A DNA stretch of 64,000 nt from Siphonodentalium dalli (taxonomy: Eukaryota; Mollusca; Scaphopoda; Gadilida; Siphonodentaliidae). The notes under the pieces are model-generated. The model saw only the letters and a program-made list of their open reading frames with translations. It did not search any database and had not been told where the DNA came from. Within the stretch, counting starts at the first letter, position 1. Each line of letters opens with the position of its first letter. Positions 11,845 to 22,504 of the stretch are shown here, in pieces. The stretch is taken from the NCBI GenBank assembly GCA_032622095.1, contig CP136061.1, forward strand, positions 212,442,373 through 212,506,372, written 5' to 3'. Made by a program: the position numbers and the translations under genes.

Positions 11845-12015
11845 ATGAGTACATATACCAGAAGGAAAGCTCCGATGGGATTTCAACATTAATCTGGGAG
11901 TGTTATACATATACAGAGACCAGAAGGAAAACTCTGAAGGAATTTCAGTTTTGTATACAGGGTGTATTGGACATGCATATACAAGAAGGAAAACTCAGAA
12001 GGGTATTTTACTAGG
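11845..12015. repeat. Degenerate tandem repeat with AGAAGGAAA core
   Basis: AGAAGGAAA(A/G)CTC recurs at 11860, 11932 and 11984, embedded in related flanks (TATAC, GGGATTTCA or GGAATTTCAG, GGGAGTGT). The spacing of 72 and 52 bp shows a decayed short tandem array. Confidence 0.5.
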
Positions 12016-12459
12016 AGTGTCAGTCCCATACAGCTGTAAACAAGAACAACATGTCAGAACAAATTGAAGCTGATACAATGCCTCGATTCAATGCACATAA
12101 TAGATCATCGAGTGAAAAGGATGAACAGAACATGTCACTCCTAATATAAAATAAATGTGACGGTTTCGTATTCACCATCGAACGTATAATTTTCTGGCCG
12201 TGTTCCGTGACCAAGCACCACTCCAATTCGAATAAAATGTCTCTGGCAATTGAAATAAGATCTTGTACATCCATGTCTGTCAGTTTATTTCACCATACAT
12301 GTCACGCGACCTTTTCACTAACCTCAGTGCGCACACACCTGACTGGATGCACCTAAAATGCTGAATCAGCTATTTGGCAGCAGGTTACAACATACAAGGA
12401 TATTACCTGAGTTCAGTTTAACTCAATTGTAACGATATATATGTTATTTCCCAATACAA
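12016..12459. other. No recognised feature
   Basis: Unique sequence with short open frames and no motif recognised. Confidence 0.45.
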
Positions 12460-13091
12460 GATTGCGGAACCGTTTGACCATCCGCCATGCCCGTCCAGCA
12501 GTTAAACATCCTGTTCAGCAATTCGGCTGCTGCAGTTCAGTCGATTCTTGTGAACGCAGTTTAGCTCAATTTAACGAAGTCAGCAGAGTATAGGTTGTGC
12601 AAATGACATGTAATCGATGGTCCAAGTACAGGGATGGATCACAATTGACCGACCTCCACCACAGTTCAACAGTTTAAATTCCCATTCAGCACTTTACGTA
12701 CAGTTCAGCAGATTACCCCGAACGCAGATTAACATATTTTTAACGACGATTGTCGGGTATAGGTAATGCAAATGACTTTTAATCGATGGACCAAAACCAA
12801 ATATAGGGAGGGAATACTATTGCACCGACTTCCACCCAGTTTAAAATCACGTTCGGCACTTCATCGGATACTGTTCAGCAGATCCCCCGAAAGTAGCTTA
12901 ACCGATTTTTAACTATATGATAGTCAGGTATAGGTTATGCAAATGACTTGCAATCGATGGGCCATAACCAAGTACAGAGATGGAACACAATTAACATTTT
13001 AACGGACATCCACCCCTGTTCAACAGTTCAAAATCGCGTTCAGCAAATACTCGATTACAGTTTAGCAGATTCCACCGATCGCAGTTTAACC

Positions 13092-13094
<3 letters not shown>
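12460..13094. repeat. About 170-bp tandem repeat, 3.5 units
   Basis: Units share GTATAGGT(T/A)(A/G)TGCAAATGAC, AATCGATGG(T/A/G)CCA and CAGTTTA or GTTCAGCAGAT...CCGA. The GCAAATGAC anchor lies at 12599, 12768 and 12939, giving periods of 169 and 171 bp. The array runs directly into the CT microsatellite at 13095. Two units contain the POU-type octamer ATGCAAAT. It has no coding capacity. Confidence 0.8.
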
Positions 13095-13161
<67 letters not shown>

Positions 13162-13187
13162 CTCTCTTCCTCTCTCTCTCTCTCTCA
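13095..13187. repeat. CT microsatellite
   Basis: An almost uninterrupted CT dinucleotide run of about 90 bp with a few CC and TT interruptions at the distal end, directly abutting the 170-bp array. Confidence 0.95.
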
Positions 13188-13454
13188 TCCGAACTTGACA
13201 GAATTTTCAAAATCCCTCAACATGCTTTATAATATTTTGCTCTTGAATACGATGACATCCTATCTCTACCAAATATAATCGAAGCCTTATCTCATAGATC
13301 GAATACTGCCATATAATATGGAATGAGTTAAGTATTATATCTCATTACCTTATTATAGTATCCGACAAGCAAAATTTCGTGACTGTCGGACAGAATGTTG
13401 GCATCCTTGGGAGGTGTGTTAAGTGGCCCTAAAATATATCCCCACCGAATCGAT
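13188..13454. other. No recognised feature
   Basis: AT-rich spacer after the microsatellite; nothing recognised. Confidence 0.45.
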
Positions 13455-14325
13455 CTAAACGTTTGGCTTGGGGCACCGCACTGTCAGTCGGTTAGTAACA
13501 TGATACTTTAGAATGTCATAAACACTGCCACGCTTGTTCGAACTATATGATATATAGAGTACACCCATTGAAATGCCGATACCATGGAAGTATATCTGAT
13601 TTGATGGAATCAGACCTCTAGTTTGAATTTGTTTTGTTCGAATACTGTATTTCTGAACTTCTCGGAAAATCGTTATGTTATCTTTCTGCCATGGTTGATT
13701 GGAACCATGTAGTATTATATAGGTGGTGGTGTTGTATATATCAGATACTGCGTTCATAAATAAGACTCGCTGGCTGTGCACTGTATACTTGGTATTCAAT
13801 TAGGTAATGTTTTGTGTCCTTTACTTCACCACATGTACACATGTGTTGACCGGAAACGAAGTTAGAATTGTTGTTGTACTTCAGATTGCTACAGTTCAAT
13901 CTGAGGCGGGCATGCATAGTTTGCGCTTCACGACGAGTTTTAGCGTGGTATAACCATTTGTAGGTCACCTTTTGAAGAATTTGAGAAAGTCGCCAGGGAT
14001 TCCATGGTTACCTTGTTTGTGCTTAGGTTGTTCCACAAAATTGTTGTTGATGGGAGAAAGGAATTGTTGTAATAGTCATAGTCAGAACCAGGGACCCTAA
14101 GCTTGTTAGACTGTCTAGTTCACGTCGTGATATCTGCCAGTGAGTAGGAGGAACTAGGTTTCTGAGATAGACAGGTGATTTACCATTTTATAAAATAATT
14201 TTAGTTTCTGTTTTTTTCCGCCGTGATTTAAGGGTTTCCCAACTAGTTCTCTAAGAAGAGATACATTACTGACAGACCTAGTCGCGCCTGTCACAATACG
14301 CCTCCCTTGTATTATATGTTTTCGA
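13455..14325 (-). pseudogene. LINE ORF2 3' part, broken
   Basis: On the minus strand the pieces come in the order of a non-LTR retrotransposon C-terminus. First is RRIVTGATRSVSNVSLLREL with KKQKLKLFYKMVNHLS (about 14318-14165), then LRVPGSDYDYYNNSFLPSTT with LWNNLS (about 14105-14025), then HARLRLNCSNL and the cysteine/histidine cluster CTCGEVKDTKHYLIEYQVY (about 13900-13800). The last cysteine of the usual C.C...H....C pattern is replaced (LIEYQ for LLECP). Several frameshifts and stops interrupt the pieces, and a stop lies just before RRIVTGA, so no RT core remains. In families of this type the region follows the RT domain; its role is unclear. Confidence 0.85.
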
Positions 14326-14439
14326 TGTCAAATTATTGCTGGACAACACAAGAATATTCAAGAATTGACCTTATCATTGTAAACTAACATTTTTCGAGAG
14401 CAGCTGTCACGATAATTTAAAATCGATATTTTCTCAAGA
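14326..14439. other. No recognised feature
   Basis: Short spacer. Confidence 0.4.
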
Positions 14440-14523
14440 GTGAAATGCGTTTCCATGCGGTTTTCATCACTTGTTCGATATGGGGTCCCCAGGGATCCTA
14501 CTAAAAGCCGACCGCATCCGTCC

Positions 14524-14722
14524 GCACCTCAACCAGGGGTCCGAGCGAGATGGGTTTGCACTATCGTACATAATAGACCTGTATATAACAAAGTTCCAAT
14601 CCCCAAGTCGATAGCTCGAGCGGACACGACACTATTAACCCCTGACTTGCGGCCGGTTCCATCAGGTACGCAACATCCAAACAGGCACCGACCGCACCTC
14701 TCCTGGCTGCCTGTTCACGGAA
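14524..14722 (+). repeat. Single monomer related to the 355-bp tandem repeat
   Basis: This monomer shares CAGGGG(T/A)CCGAGCGA(G/A)ATGGG, ACTATCGT-CA-AATAGACCTG, AGTCGATAGCTCGAGCGGAC, GCGGCCGGTTCC(A/G)TCAG and AGGCACCGACCGCACCTC with the array at 29459-30259, in the same orientation and order. It is the only copy here outside that array. Confidence 0.8.
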
Positions 14723-14737
14723 AATATACTCGAAGTT

Positions 14738-15920
14738 ACATTCCACATTTTCGTACAATATACATTATAGAGTTATCTCTCTTCTGCTGATTTCATTTTG
14801 GTATATTTCCAAATGAGTAAAAACGAATTGAAAATACTCAAAGTCAAATATATAATGTTTGAACATCTAACCGCTTTTATACTAGTATTTTGAATGTATT
14901 ATAGCTGTAAGTATAATTTTACAAACTCGACACAATACAAGACTTAAAGTTATAGATAAAGAGTTTTTCTCGTTTATTGATACATGTATGACATAAAACT
15001 TGCTCTAGACCAGTTCAGTAAATAATCTGAAAATCAAAATTCCACATTTTCATACAGTATATGCTGAATTCATTTTGGTATATTTCCAGATGAGTAAAAT
15101 AAAATTTAAAATACTCAAGTCACATTCCACATATTCATACAATATAAATTGTAGAGTTATCTCTCTTCTGCTGGATTCCTTTTGGTATATTTCCAAATGA
15201 GTAAAATAAGATTGAAAATACTCAGAGTCACATATATGAATGTTTGGGCTTCTAAACTCTTTTATATTTTGAATGTATTATAACTGTAAGTATAAGTTTC
15301 ACAAACCTGATACAATACATGACTTAAAGTTATAAATGAAAAGTTTTTCTCATTTATTGATCTGACATGCATGTAAACTTGCTCTAAAGCAATTTAAATA
15401 ATCTGAAGAAAAAAATTCTACATTTTCATACAATGTACATTATAGAGTTGTCTCTCTTCAGTTGATTTCATTTTGGTATATTTCAAAGTTAAAATTTCTC
15501 AGTTTAGTTGCGTACAATTATGTATAGACTAATGAAAGTATTAACACTGAGAATTTTAGTTTCAAAGACTTGGCCCAGCACATGACTTTAGAAGTTTATT
15601 GGGACAGTATCTCGCCATCCCAATATCTCAGTCGGTTTCAGTATGAGAAGACTTGGATTACTTCTTGTCATAAACCACTTTGCAAAATTTGCATTTATTG
15701 ATATCTGCTATAAACTAATTTGCAATATTTGAAATATGAAAGTTGAGAGTGGCATTTTGAGAGTATTACAAACTGAAAGTATGAGTTTCAAATACTTGCT
15801 TGACTTTAGATTCCGAATAAAGGCTTTACTCTCATTTATTGATTTGATATAAATTCATCGGTCCATTTGAAAAAGCCTGAAAATGTTTAATTAAACTCAC
15901 ATTTTATTTGTCAGTATATA
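14738..15920. repeat. About 300-bp degenerate tandem repeat
   Basis: TTC(C/T)ACATTTTC(G/A)TACA and TAGAGTT(A/G)TCTCTCTTC recur at about 14738, 15041, 15126 and 15416, with TTTTGGTATATTTCC(A)AATGAGTAAAA, GAAAATACTCA, GACTTAAAGTTATA and AGTTTTTCTC(A/G)TTTATTGA in each full unit. Units are about 290-300 bp, with one shortened to about 85 bp. Later units (15540-15920) are increasingly diverged. The array ends about 100 bp from the ORF1-like gene. No coding capacity. Confidence 0.75.
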
Positions 15921-16018
15921 TGAAATGTAAAATAAAATTTGGAAACATAATACAATTTTTATATCAAATTTCTTCGGTTTTGATGATACGAATGTACATG
16001 TACTATTATACTGTTTAT

Positions 16019-16882
16019 TCACTTTCTCTCTGGTTTGCGTTCCAATTTCAAGAATGGCTCGGATTTTAAATAAGAGATTCTCCACTTTTTCTTCTCTTCG
16101 GGGGGAAATTCAGATCTCTTCTTCAACAGCTGCATCCTCAGTTTGTTCAAACTTGGCGGCAAGTCTACCGATACTCCATAGCCTGTTCCTGGGTTCAACT
16201 GTTTGGCACATTTTAAGATATTATCCCTGTCATTCAACGCCACGAACCGAACAATTACGTCTGCGGCACCATCCCTATCAGTGGGAAGCCTGTGACAGGC
16301 GGAGAACAGCATGTTGTTAACCTCGTTCCTCTGGATTCCGAGAGTTTGGGAAAAGGAATTCCTTACTTTTGATTCGGTTTCATTGGAGTTTTCTTTTGGT
16401 GGACCATTCATACCCCGAATAACTATGTTCCATTTCCGACCCCACAGGTCCACTTTGGTATGGGAACTTTCCAGGTCGTTGTGTTTTTGTGATAGTGAAT
16501 TTAGGTCTTCCTCCATTGTATTTACTCCTGTCTGAATCTCATCAGTCGTCTTGTCGATTTCGTCGAATCTGATCCCTATCGAAAGTTTTGTTTCGTTCAA
16601 CTCTTCCTGTAATTGCAGAATTATTTCCATCAAATCCGGAACTGTTTTCTCTTCGAAAGTTTTTACTTTATCAGAAGCAGTTTTAGATTTTTTTTCGATC
16701 TTGTCAACTTTTTTGGTCAAGTCATCGAACTTTTTTTCCATGATATCTAGTCTTCCCCTAATGGCTTCATGCATTTTTGAGAAACATTTGCTTATATCAG
16801 GGAAACTGTTGCATTCATACCCTTGTTCTAGGTCCGTCTTCTGTTGATGTTTCGATTGTTGTCGCGTTTCTGTGCCCGCCAT
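16019..16882 (-). CDS. LINE ORF1-like coiled-coil/RNA-binding protein, intact
   Basis: An ATG-initiated 287-residue frame with no break. Residues about 30-150 are a charged heptad-type coiled coil (MEKKFDDLTKKVDKIEKK and following). After it come KWNIVIRGMNG (about 157-167), ACHRLPTD, VIVRFVALNDRDNIL and DLPPSLNKLRMQLLKKR. This order matches the coiled coil, RRM-like domain and C-terminal domain layout of L1-type ORF1 proteins (RNNLRIxG, AHRxG, IIVRF, DFPP..xxKR), which bind element RNA as trimers. No zinc knuckle is seen. No ORF2 follows: downstream is the 300-bp tandem repeat. It may be a recent truncated insertion, a non-autonomous element or a captured gene. The start is the first ATG and gives a Ser/Gln/Lys-rich N-terminus. 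Confidence 0.75.
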   Translation of the reverse strand: MAGTETRQQSKHQQKTDLEQGYECNSFPDISKCFSKMHEAIRGRLDIMEKKFDDLTKKVDKIEKKSKTASDKVKTFEEKTVPDLMEIILQLQEELNETKLSIGIRFDEIDKTTDEIQTGVNTMEEDLNSLSQKHNDLESSHTKVDLWGRKWNIVIRGMNGPPKENSNETESKVRNSFSQTLGIQRNEVNNMLFSACHRLPTDRDGAADVIVRFVALNDRDNILKCAKQLNPGTGYGVSVDLPPSLNKLRMQLLKKRSEFPPEEKKKWRISYLKSEPFLKLERKPERK

Positions 16883-17381
16883 TGTCCGGAGTTGTTGCCT
16901 ATTTTCGAGGTACGAAAGTTTTGTCGATTATAAAATCGCAATAATGGCCACCTAATAGAAGTTTCTTCGTCCAAAAGACTGGCCCAATATAATAATGAGT
17001 CACTTCACTGTCTTTTATAACTTATTTCCATCGTTATCTAATATAATCTCGATTTAATTTAATTTTTTCCGTCGGAGCTCAAAAAGCACGCGTCACGTGA
17101 GCGACATTATACCGGAAGTCAAGCAGTTAATTGACTTGATAGATTGTTACATTTTAGATATTGGAAGAGCATCGTTAATTTCTTAAAACGTGTATATGAA
17201 CTATCCAACAATACTGGGAACAATATATGATTCACTGTGACCAAGTAAACCGTTGGTGTAACTAGCATAACCTTCCCAAGAAAAAGGCGAAATTATATTT
17301 TGTAATAATTGCATTCACGAATATTTCGAAAACAGATTAGCCTTTCATAACAATAATATACGATTTTAACCAGTTATCAAG
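16883..17381. other. 5' flank of the ORF1-like gene; no feature recognised
   Basis: About 500 bp upstream of the ORF1 start. It may include the element's 5' UTR, but no second copy is available to define a border. Confidence 0.4.
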
Positions 17382-17715
17382 CCTGTTCTCCCGAAACTCG
17401 CACATTATCTGCTTACACTATATAATTTGTTTTAGGTCGATATTCTGCTTAGAATACACCATTTTGAGTCGAGAATGAGTTCAAAATGAGAGCATTTTAC
17501 TCACATTATGGACTAAACTTAATTATTGGTTCGTTATGTGCAAACAACGGCACACAAACGCCTTACCAGTAAGCTCTTTAACATGTGTTTTCACTGTGGC
17601 CCGCGCCATAAACGGAACAACGGATATGAGTGCAGTATCTGATAATTTTAGAATCATATAATCACATTATGTACCTGTTTCATATTATAGGTGGACTGAG
17701 TGCGTATCTGCGCAC
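17382..17715 (-). mobile_element. Miniature element, family 4 (copy 2, inverted)
   Basis: Starts CCTGTTCTCCCGAAACTCGC followed by ACATTATCTGCTTA and TTTGTTTTAGGT(C)GAT, then TTTTGAGTCGA and GAGAGCATTTTACTCACATT. Near 17590-17710 it has TTTTCACTGTGGCCCGCGCC, AACGGATATGAG and ATCACATTATGTACCTG. This is the reverse complement of the order at 57340-57695. The CTGTTCTCCCGAAA end is shared with 52048, supporting a real terminus there. Confidence 0.7.
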
Positions 17716-18149
17716 GGATATGTTGAGTCGTCATCACGTCAATGTTCTCCCATTCATGGAATGGTTTATTATTCATTTGGAGGGGTATTAAGGAATTATA
17801 AGCAGACAACAGATAATCAAAGTATTTCTATTCATTGGTGCATGGGAAACATGTTGAACTTAATATCTGAATATTTCCTCGTCGACGAGTAATTAGTATA
17901 GAAAGTGTTAACCAGTGTATGCACGCCCTGCAATCGACTTCTGCTAGTCCTGATGATAAACTGAGTACGGGGGATAAAAAGTGTCAACATTGAATTCAGC
18001 CACATAATCGCTATTTCTGTTCCTGCCCCGTAAAGGACGCTAACAGCTAATGACAAATGCGTAGGTTTTCTACAAAACATGTGTAGCCCTGCTTCCTTTG
18101 TGCAAAAAATCAAAATATAATCCCTTACATATTTTGTGTAGATTCGAAC
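17716..18149. other. No recognised feature
   Basis: Unique sequence; no coding or repeat signal recognised apart from weak outward extension of the following foldback. Confidence 0.4.
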
Positions 18150-18475
18150 ACATACAGATCGTAGACAAGTATGTAAGTTCAGTATTCCGACCTGTGGGTA
18201 TATAGTATTCGTGATATATGGAGATTTATATGTTGGAGCTTTCATGGCGTACTCTGGTACGTAATATTTTGCACTGTAATATGTGAGTGTTTGTTTTAAA
18301 TGAACAAACCAGGCCCCAGGCTTGGTGGCATAATATCAATATGACAACAATCATACAAAATAGTCTAAGGGCAGTACACGCCATAAAAGTTTTAACAATA
18401 AGTCCTCATATATCACTAATACTATACCCACAAGTCGCAATTCTGAACTTCCTTGTCTACGATCACTGTAGATTG
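18150..18475. mobile_element. Foldback element with about 115-bp arms
   Basis: The segment 18156-18270 is repeated inverted at 18355-18471: GATCGTAGACAAG, AGTTCAG, TGTGGGTATA, GTGATATATG and TTTTATGGCGT (TTTCATGGCGT in the left arm) appear in order on opposite strands. The loop is about 85 bp. Arms differ at many positions, so the element is old. TACACA-rich sequence on the right (18545-18720) may belong to the same insertion. Confidence 0.65.
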
Positions 18476-19811
18476 AATTCCGAAAAAGATTCTCAAACAA
18501 TATGGTCGTTGTGCAGCAGACTCTATGAAACCGAAGGCACCACGGTGTGCATGCTCTACGTTCATACACAATTGTGTGTAACAAAATATACACAATATGT
18601 GTAGAACGGCCCATGGTCCAGCTATATACAAAACTACACATGTGTGTATTAACCTGGTTTACACATTTGATGTGCAATCGTTTCTACACATTAGTTATAA
18701 GAGTGTACACTGTCGATCAGGCATGGATTCGAAGACACAACAGCCATTCTTCTAATTGTTATTTATGTTTTCTTTTACTTTAACCATTATTATGATCTTG
18801 ATGTCGGCGTGTTTTGTCAATTTTCCACTTTAACGAGCACCATAGGCAATATGTTCGAGAAAATTAGCTCAACTGATTGATATTTCCGTAATGTAACATT
18901 TACTAAATACGTGGGGAAAGAATGCACACATCTGCAACCGTGTATAGTTTATTTACGGCGGGTTTTATCGACCTTTTGCCAACATTTATGACAAAGATAG
19001 CATAGAGCAATATTTGTCCAAGCTAACAGTCAGTACGAAGTAGAGATAACGTTCGTTCAGATGTGGATTTCCAATGTATCCTGGCACAATACAAGATCGA
19101 CCTTTTTCATGTATAAAGAGTTTCCATATGTCAAATATCATAAAAAATTCACGTTCATTTGGCAATGCATCCGTAAAACGTCTATTTATCTGTGCCCCTG
19201 TTGTATAACTGCATGACGTGGATTAAAAAGTACAAACGGTTCGTGACAGTGCATAACCATTCGTCTATTATTCGATGTAGAGTACACACAGGGGTTGTGT
19301 TTTTGTCGGCAGGGGATGGGGTTTTAGCACACGCCAGTCGCCCAATAATTTCAGTAGTTGGAAATAATTATTGTTTCACGCCTAGCACAATATTACCTGG
19401 GAAATTGTTGTTGAATTTGACATGATAGTTTGACATCACAGCCAATATATTTATAGTGCAATTCGTTTTTTTAGGCCAAAAGTCGAACATTTTCATATTT
19501 TCGGCGACTTTCGATTATCGGTTGGGAAATTTCCAGCCATATATAGGAATGATATCAGTTTGGAAAAATACATCAGTTGTAAAGGTTGTGGTACCAGTCA
19601 GAAATGTTTAACCCAAGTGCCATGGTGTGTGCAAGTGGAATTGCACAGACTTGGATATCGGGCATAGTTCAATGGTTGTGCAGTTGTACCTGCAAAGTGG
19701 ACACCTCAAACGGCTGATATAAGCTTCATCCTTTCTGTCAAATCAAATTTTCTAATTTGTTTCTCTTTATGCTATAAACCTATATACTATACAATGTATG
19801 TTCATTGATGA
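18476..19811. other. No recognised feature
   Basis: TACACA/TGTGTA-rich until about 18720, then unique AT-rich sequence. No exons or family repeats recognised. Confidence 0.45.
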
Positions 19812-19900
19812 TACGATACGATTTATTTGCATAAGCGCCAACCAGGCCACTATGCTAACAAAACAATACAATTCATAATAAAACAAAACTTAATAAATAA
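19812..19900 (-). mobile_element. LINE 3' end fragment
   Basis: Read on the minus strand it gives GCATAGTGGCCTGGTTGGCG, CTTATGCAAATAAATCGTATC and GTATCATC. A conserved tail with AATAAA ending in a CGTAT microsatellite is a common 3' terminus of L2/CR1-type LINEs in molluscs. No coding part precedes it, so this is a heavily 5'-truncated copy. Confidence 0.5.
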
Positions 19901-21608
19901 ATACACGTGAACATGACATATCTAGCCATGTATACATGTATTTTTGTATGTGTGGTAGCATGCATAATATTTATTCAGAACGCTTATCAAAGAAGCGCGG
20001 GACCACATTGTGCAATTTACAGAAACTAACTTGTTTTCACCAAGCATAATTAATACGTTCCTTATCACTTATCATATACTATAGTGTTTTCAACCTAATA
20101 GAGAATTCATCCTTGCAAAATTGCAAGAATCTTATCGCATTTTGCGTTAACTGATACTAACACGATTCTCGCCTATTTTAAGTGTCAGCAAAACAATATT
20201 ATAATTATTAAGTTACTATAGTTACTTAATTTTAGCCGTAAATGCGTTAAGAAAACTACCCCAGCCACTTCTTCTACCATCCTTCGTGCTCTGACATGTT
20301 CGCCGTAGAGACACATTTACATAACGATACTAAATGTACGGTAAAAGTGTTGTGTGTGTTTGTGGTGTACGTTTGTACTAATGAATATATACCCTCGGTC
20401 AATCCAGTTATAATATAGGTTTCAGTGTCGGGTCAGGTTCTGGTTCATTTAAATAGTTAATTGTGGCACAATGTAATCAATATTACTATCCAAAACACAC
20501 TAACTGGATTATAATTTAATTTGACTAAGTTTTATTAATTATTTTCCCCGAACAAAACTTGTTTCTAGCTTTTGAATATTTCAACAAGTTGTCGGTGTGT
20601 GATTTTCCCTCACATATGTCCCATTAAATGGGCTATTAACGCTGGAATTGTGTCGTGAAACGGATAAAACACAGGTGTTGGTCGATTCTTCGCGAATGTG
20701 TTATGTAAATACTGCCAATCGAATGTATATTAAATATTCTAAGTATAAACACCATACAAAATCAGAGAATAGTCATTGCTACATCGATGTAAAATCAAAT
20801 CATGTCGCCAACAACAGTATTTTGTGTTAAAACATTTGATTATTTTGAGTGATATCCACTACTTTTCTTCTCCGAACTGTTTGACCTCCGATTATCTGTA
20901 TCCGATTTCAGGGCCTGCTATATAGCCGTAATATAGAAGACATTTCTTTTATATCCCCGACTGGGACGAGCGTAATATATGTACTTACTTCGCGAACATC
21001 AAGGACATTTATAATCCTCAGCGTACCGCTTAGTCTGTCAGAGAAAAGGCGCCTCCGGAATGATTATATATAGTCCGATATACCTGTTAGTATTGTGTTT
21101 CAGTGCCCATCTACCCTGTTTGGTTACGATTGTATGGTGTAATCGATTGGAAATGCTTTTGCAGAATGAATGCAGTAGTTCAAATCGATGAACGCGAAGG
21201 TATCGTACATGGCTGTCCATGCAGCTGTATATGCTGTGGTGTTAAATGTCTGAAAGCGAACTCGATGCAGGACGAGAGTGGCTAAAATGCAAGCTTTGTG
21301 GCAAGCTTGGTGGTTTTTACGCAGGGGGTGGTGACTAAACAACAAGCATGGTGGTTTGAATTTTTAAAAGCCTTTTAAAAGTTGTTTTCTCGAGAATTAT
21401 GCTGGAATAACACCAGCCAATTACTTATTACTTATGCTATCATACATCGTAGTCGGATAGCATGTCGATAAATTTTAGCACCACGTCAGATTGATATATG
21501 TGGCACATTGCATGGATCGAGTATACAATGGAGCGCTGTATATCGTACGGTATGAGCACATATAATTAATTTCCAAACGACAAAATTATGTACACATGCA
21601 GTAGCTTC
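19901..21608. other. No recognised feature
   Basis: About 1.7 kb of AT-rich sequence with short open frames only (for example 20648-20830 and 21103-21285), none with a recognisable motif. Confidence 0.5.
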
Positions 21609-22030
21609 TTAACCCTTTACCCAACAAACCGGCCAAAAACGGCCAAATAAAGCTGCAACAGCCTAAATTATCTTGGGTCTGTCTCAATAAAACCATACAA
21701 ATATGGATATCATTGGAACTGGCTCATTGACCACATTGTGATGGTTACAGTTATGCCCTGTGCCAATGCATTCTCTTATATATGCGAGTCGACCATAGGT
21801 CGCCTCGCATATATAAGAGAATGCATTGGCCTTAACAATTTTTACCATTTTTTCTTACATGCATTGGCATTAACACTTTTTACTATTTTTTCTTACATTC
21901 TTTAACATTTTTATAATTTTTAATGTGTTAAGCCAATGCATTCTCTTATATATGCGAGGCGACCTATGGTCGACTCGCATATATAAGAGAATGCATTGGC
22001 ACAGGGCCGTTCTGTTGGGTAAAGGGTTAA
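21609..22030 (+). mobile_element. PiggyBac-like MITE with nested palindromes (copy 1)
   Basis: TTAA at 21609-21612 and at 22027-22030 flanks a 414-bp element with 14-bp terminal inverted repeats CCCTTTACCCAACA / TGTTGGGTAAAGGG. TTAA target duplication with CCCTTT-type ends is characteristic of the piggyBac superfamily. Inside are two 69-bp hairpins (21762-21830 and 21932-22000), each with a perfect 26-bp arm CCAATGCATTCTCTTATATA plus TGCGAG. They are inverted relative to each other, so together with the outer GCCCTGTGCC/GGCACAGGGC they form one larger dyad. The spacer is T-rich. No transposase is encoded. Confidence 0.9.
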
Positions 22031-22504
22031 AGTGCCGTCGCGGTCTCTCCTCCTAGCAGGACTCTGGCTCACTCCAATTCGCCAATGTGTGTGTCGTGCA
22101 CACCTCGTTTATGGTACATAATTAATATAATTCCAGGATTATTCAAACCCGTAATGTAGTCGGTCCAAAACAAATCCAGCATATTAATACATGTCTTACA
22201 TCGCTACTGTGGTATGTGTGACATGTGAGGCCATAGCATGCAGTTATGATTCATCAGTCGCCATGTACATCATGTATATTCGTTATTATGGGCAGATTAT
22301 ATTATACGACACATGGCTGAGCCGTCTCTGAAATAATGCAGGTTCTGACCCCCCCCCCTTCAGGTGAAGGAGGGTGCACATAAATACAAACCAACAGTCA
22401 TAGTGTCGAGAAGCCGGGTATTAAAACGTGTCAGTGCATGGCTAACCATGCAGCATGCGTCAAGTGATATCCATATATAAGCCTTACTCACTTCACGAGA
22501 AAAA
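22031..22504. other. No recognised feature
   Basis: Unique sequence with a run of ten C near 22350. No gene or repeat recognised. Confidence 0.45.

Noticed and set aside
12948-13232. Serine/leucine-rich and Arg/Glu-rich frames
   Set aside because: Translations of the CT microsatellite on each strand.
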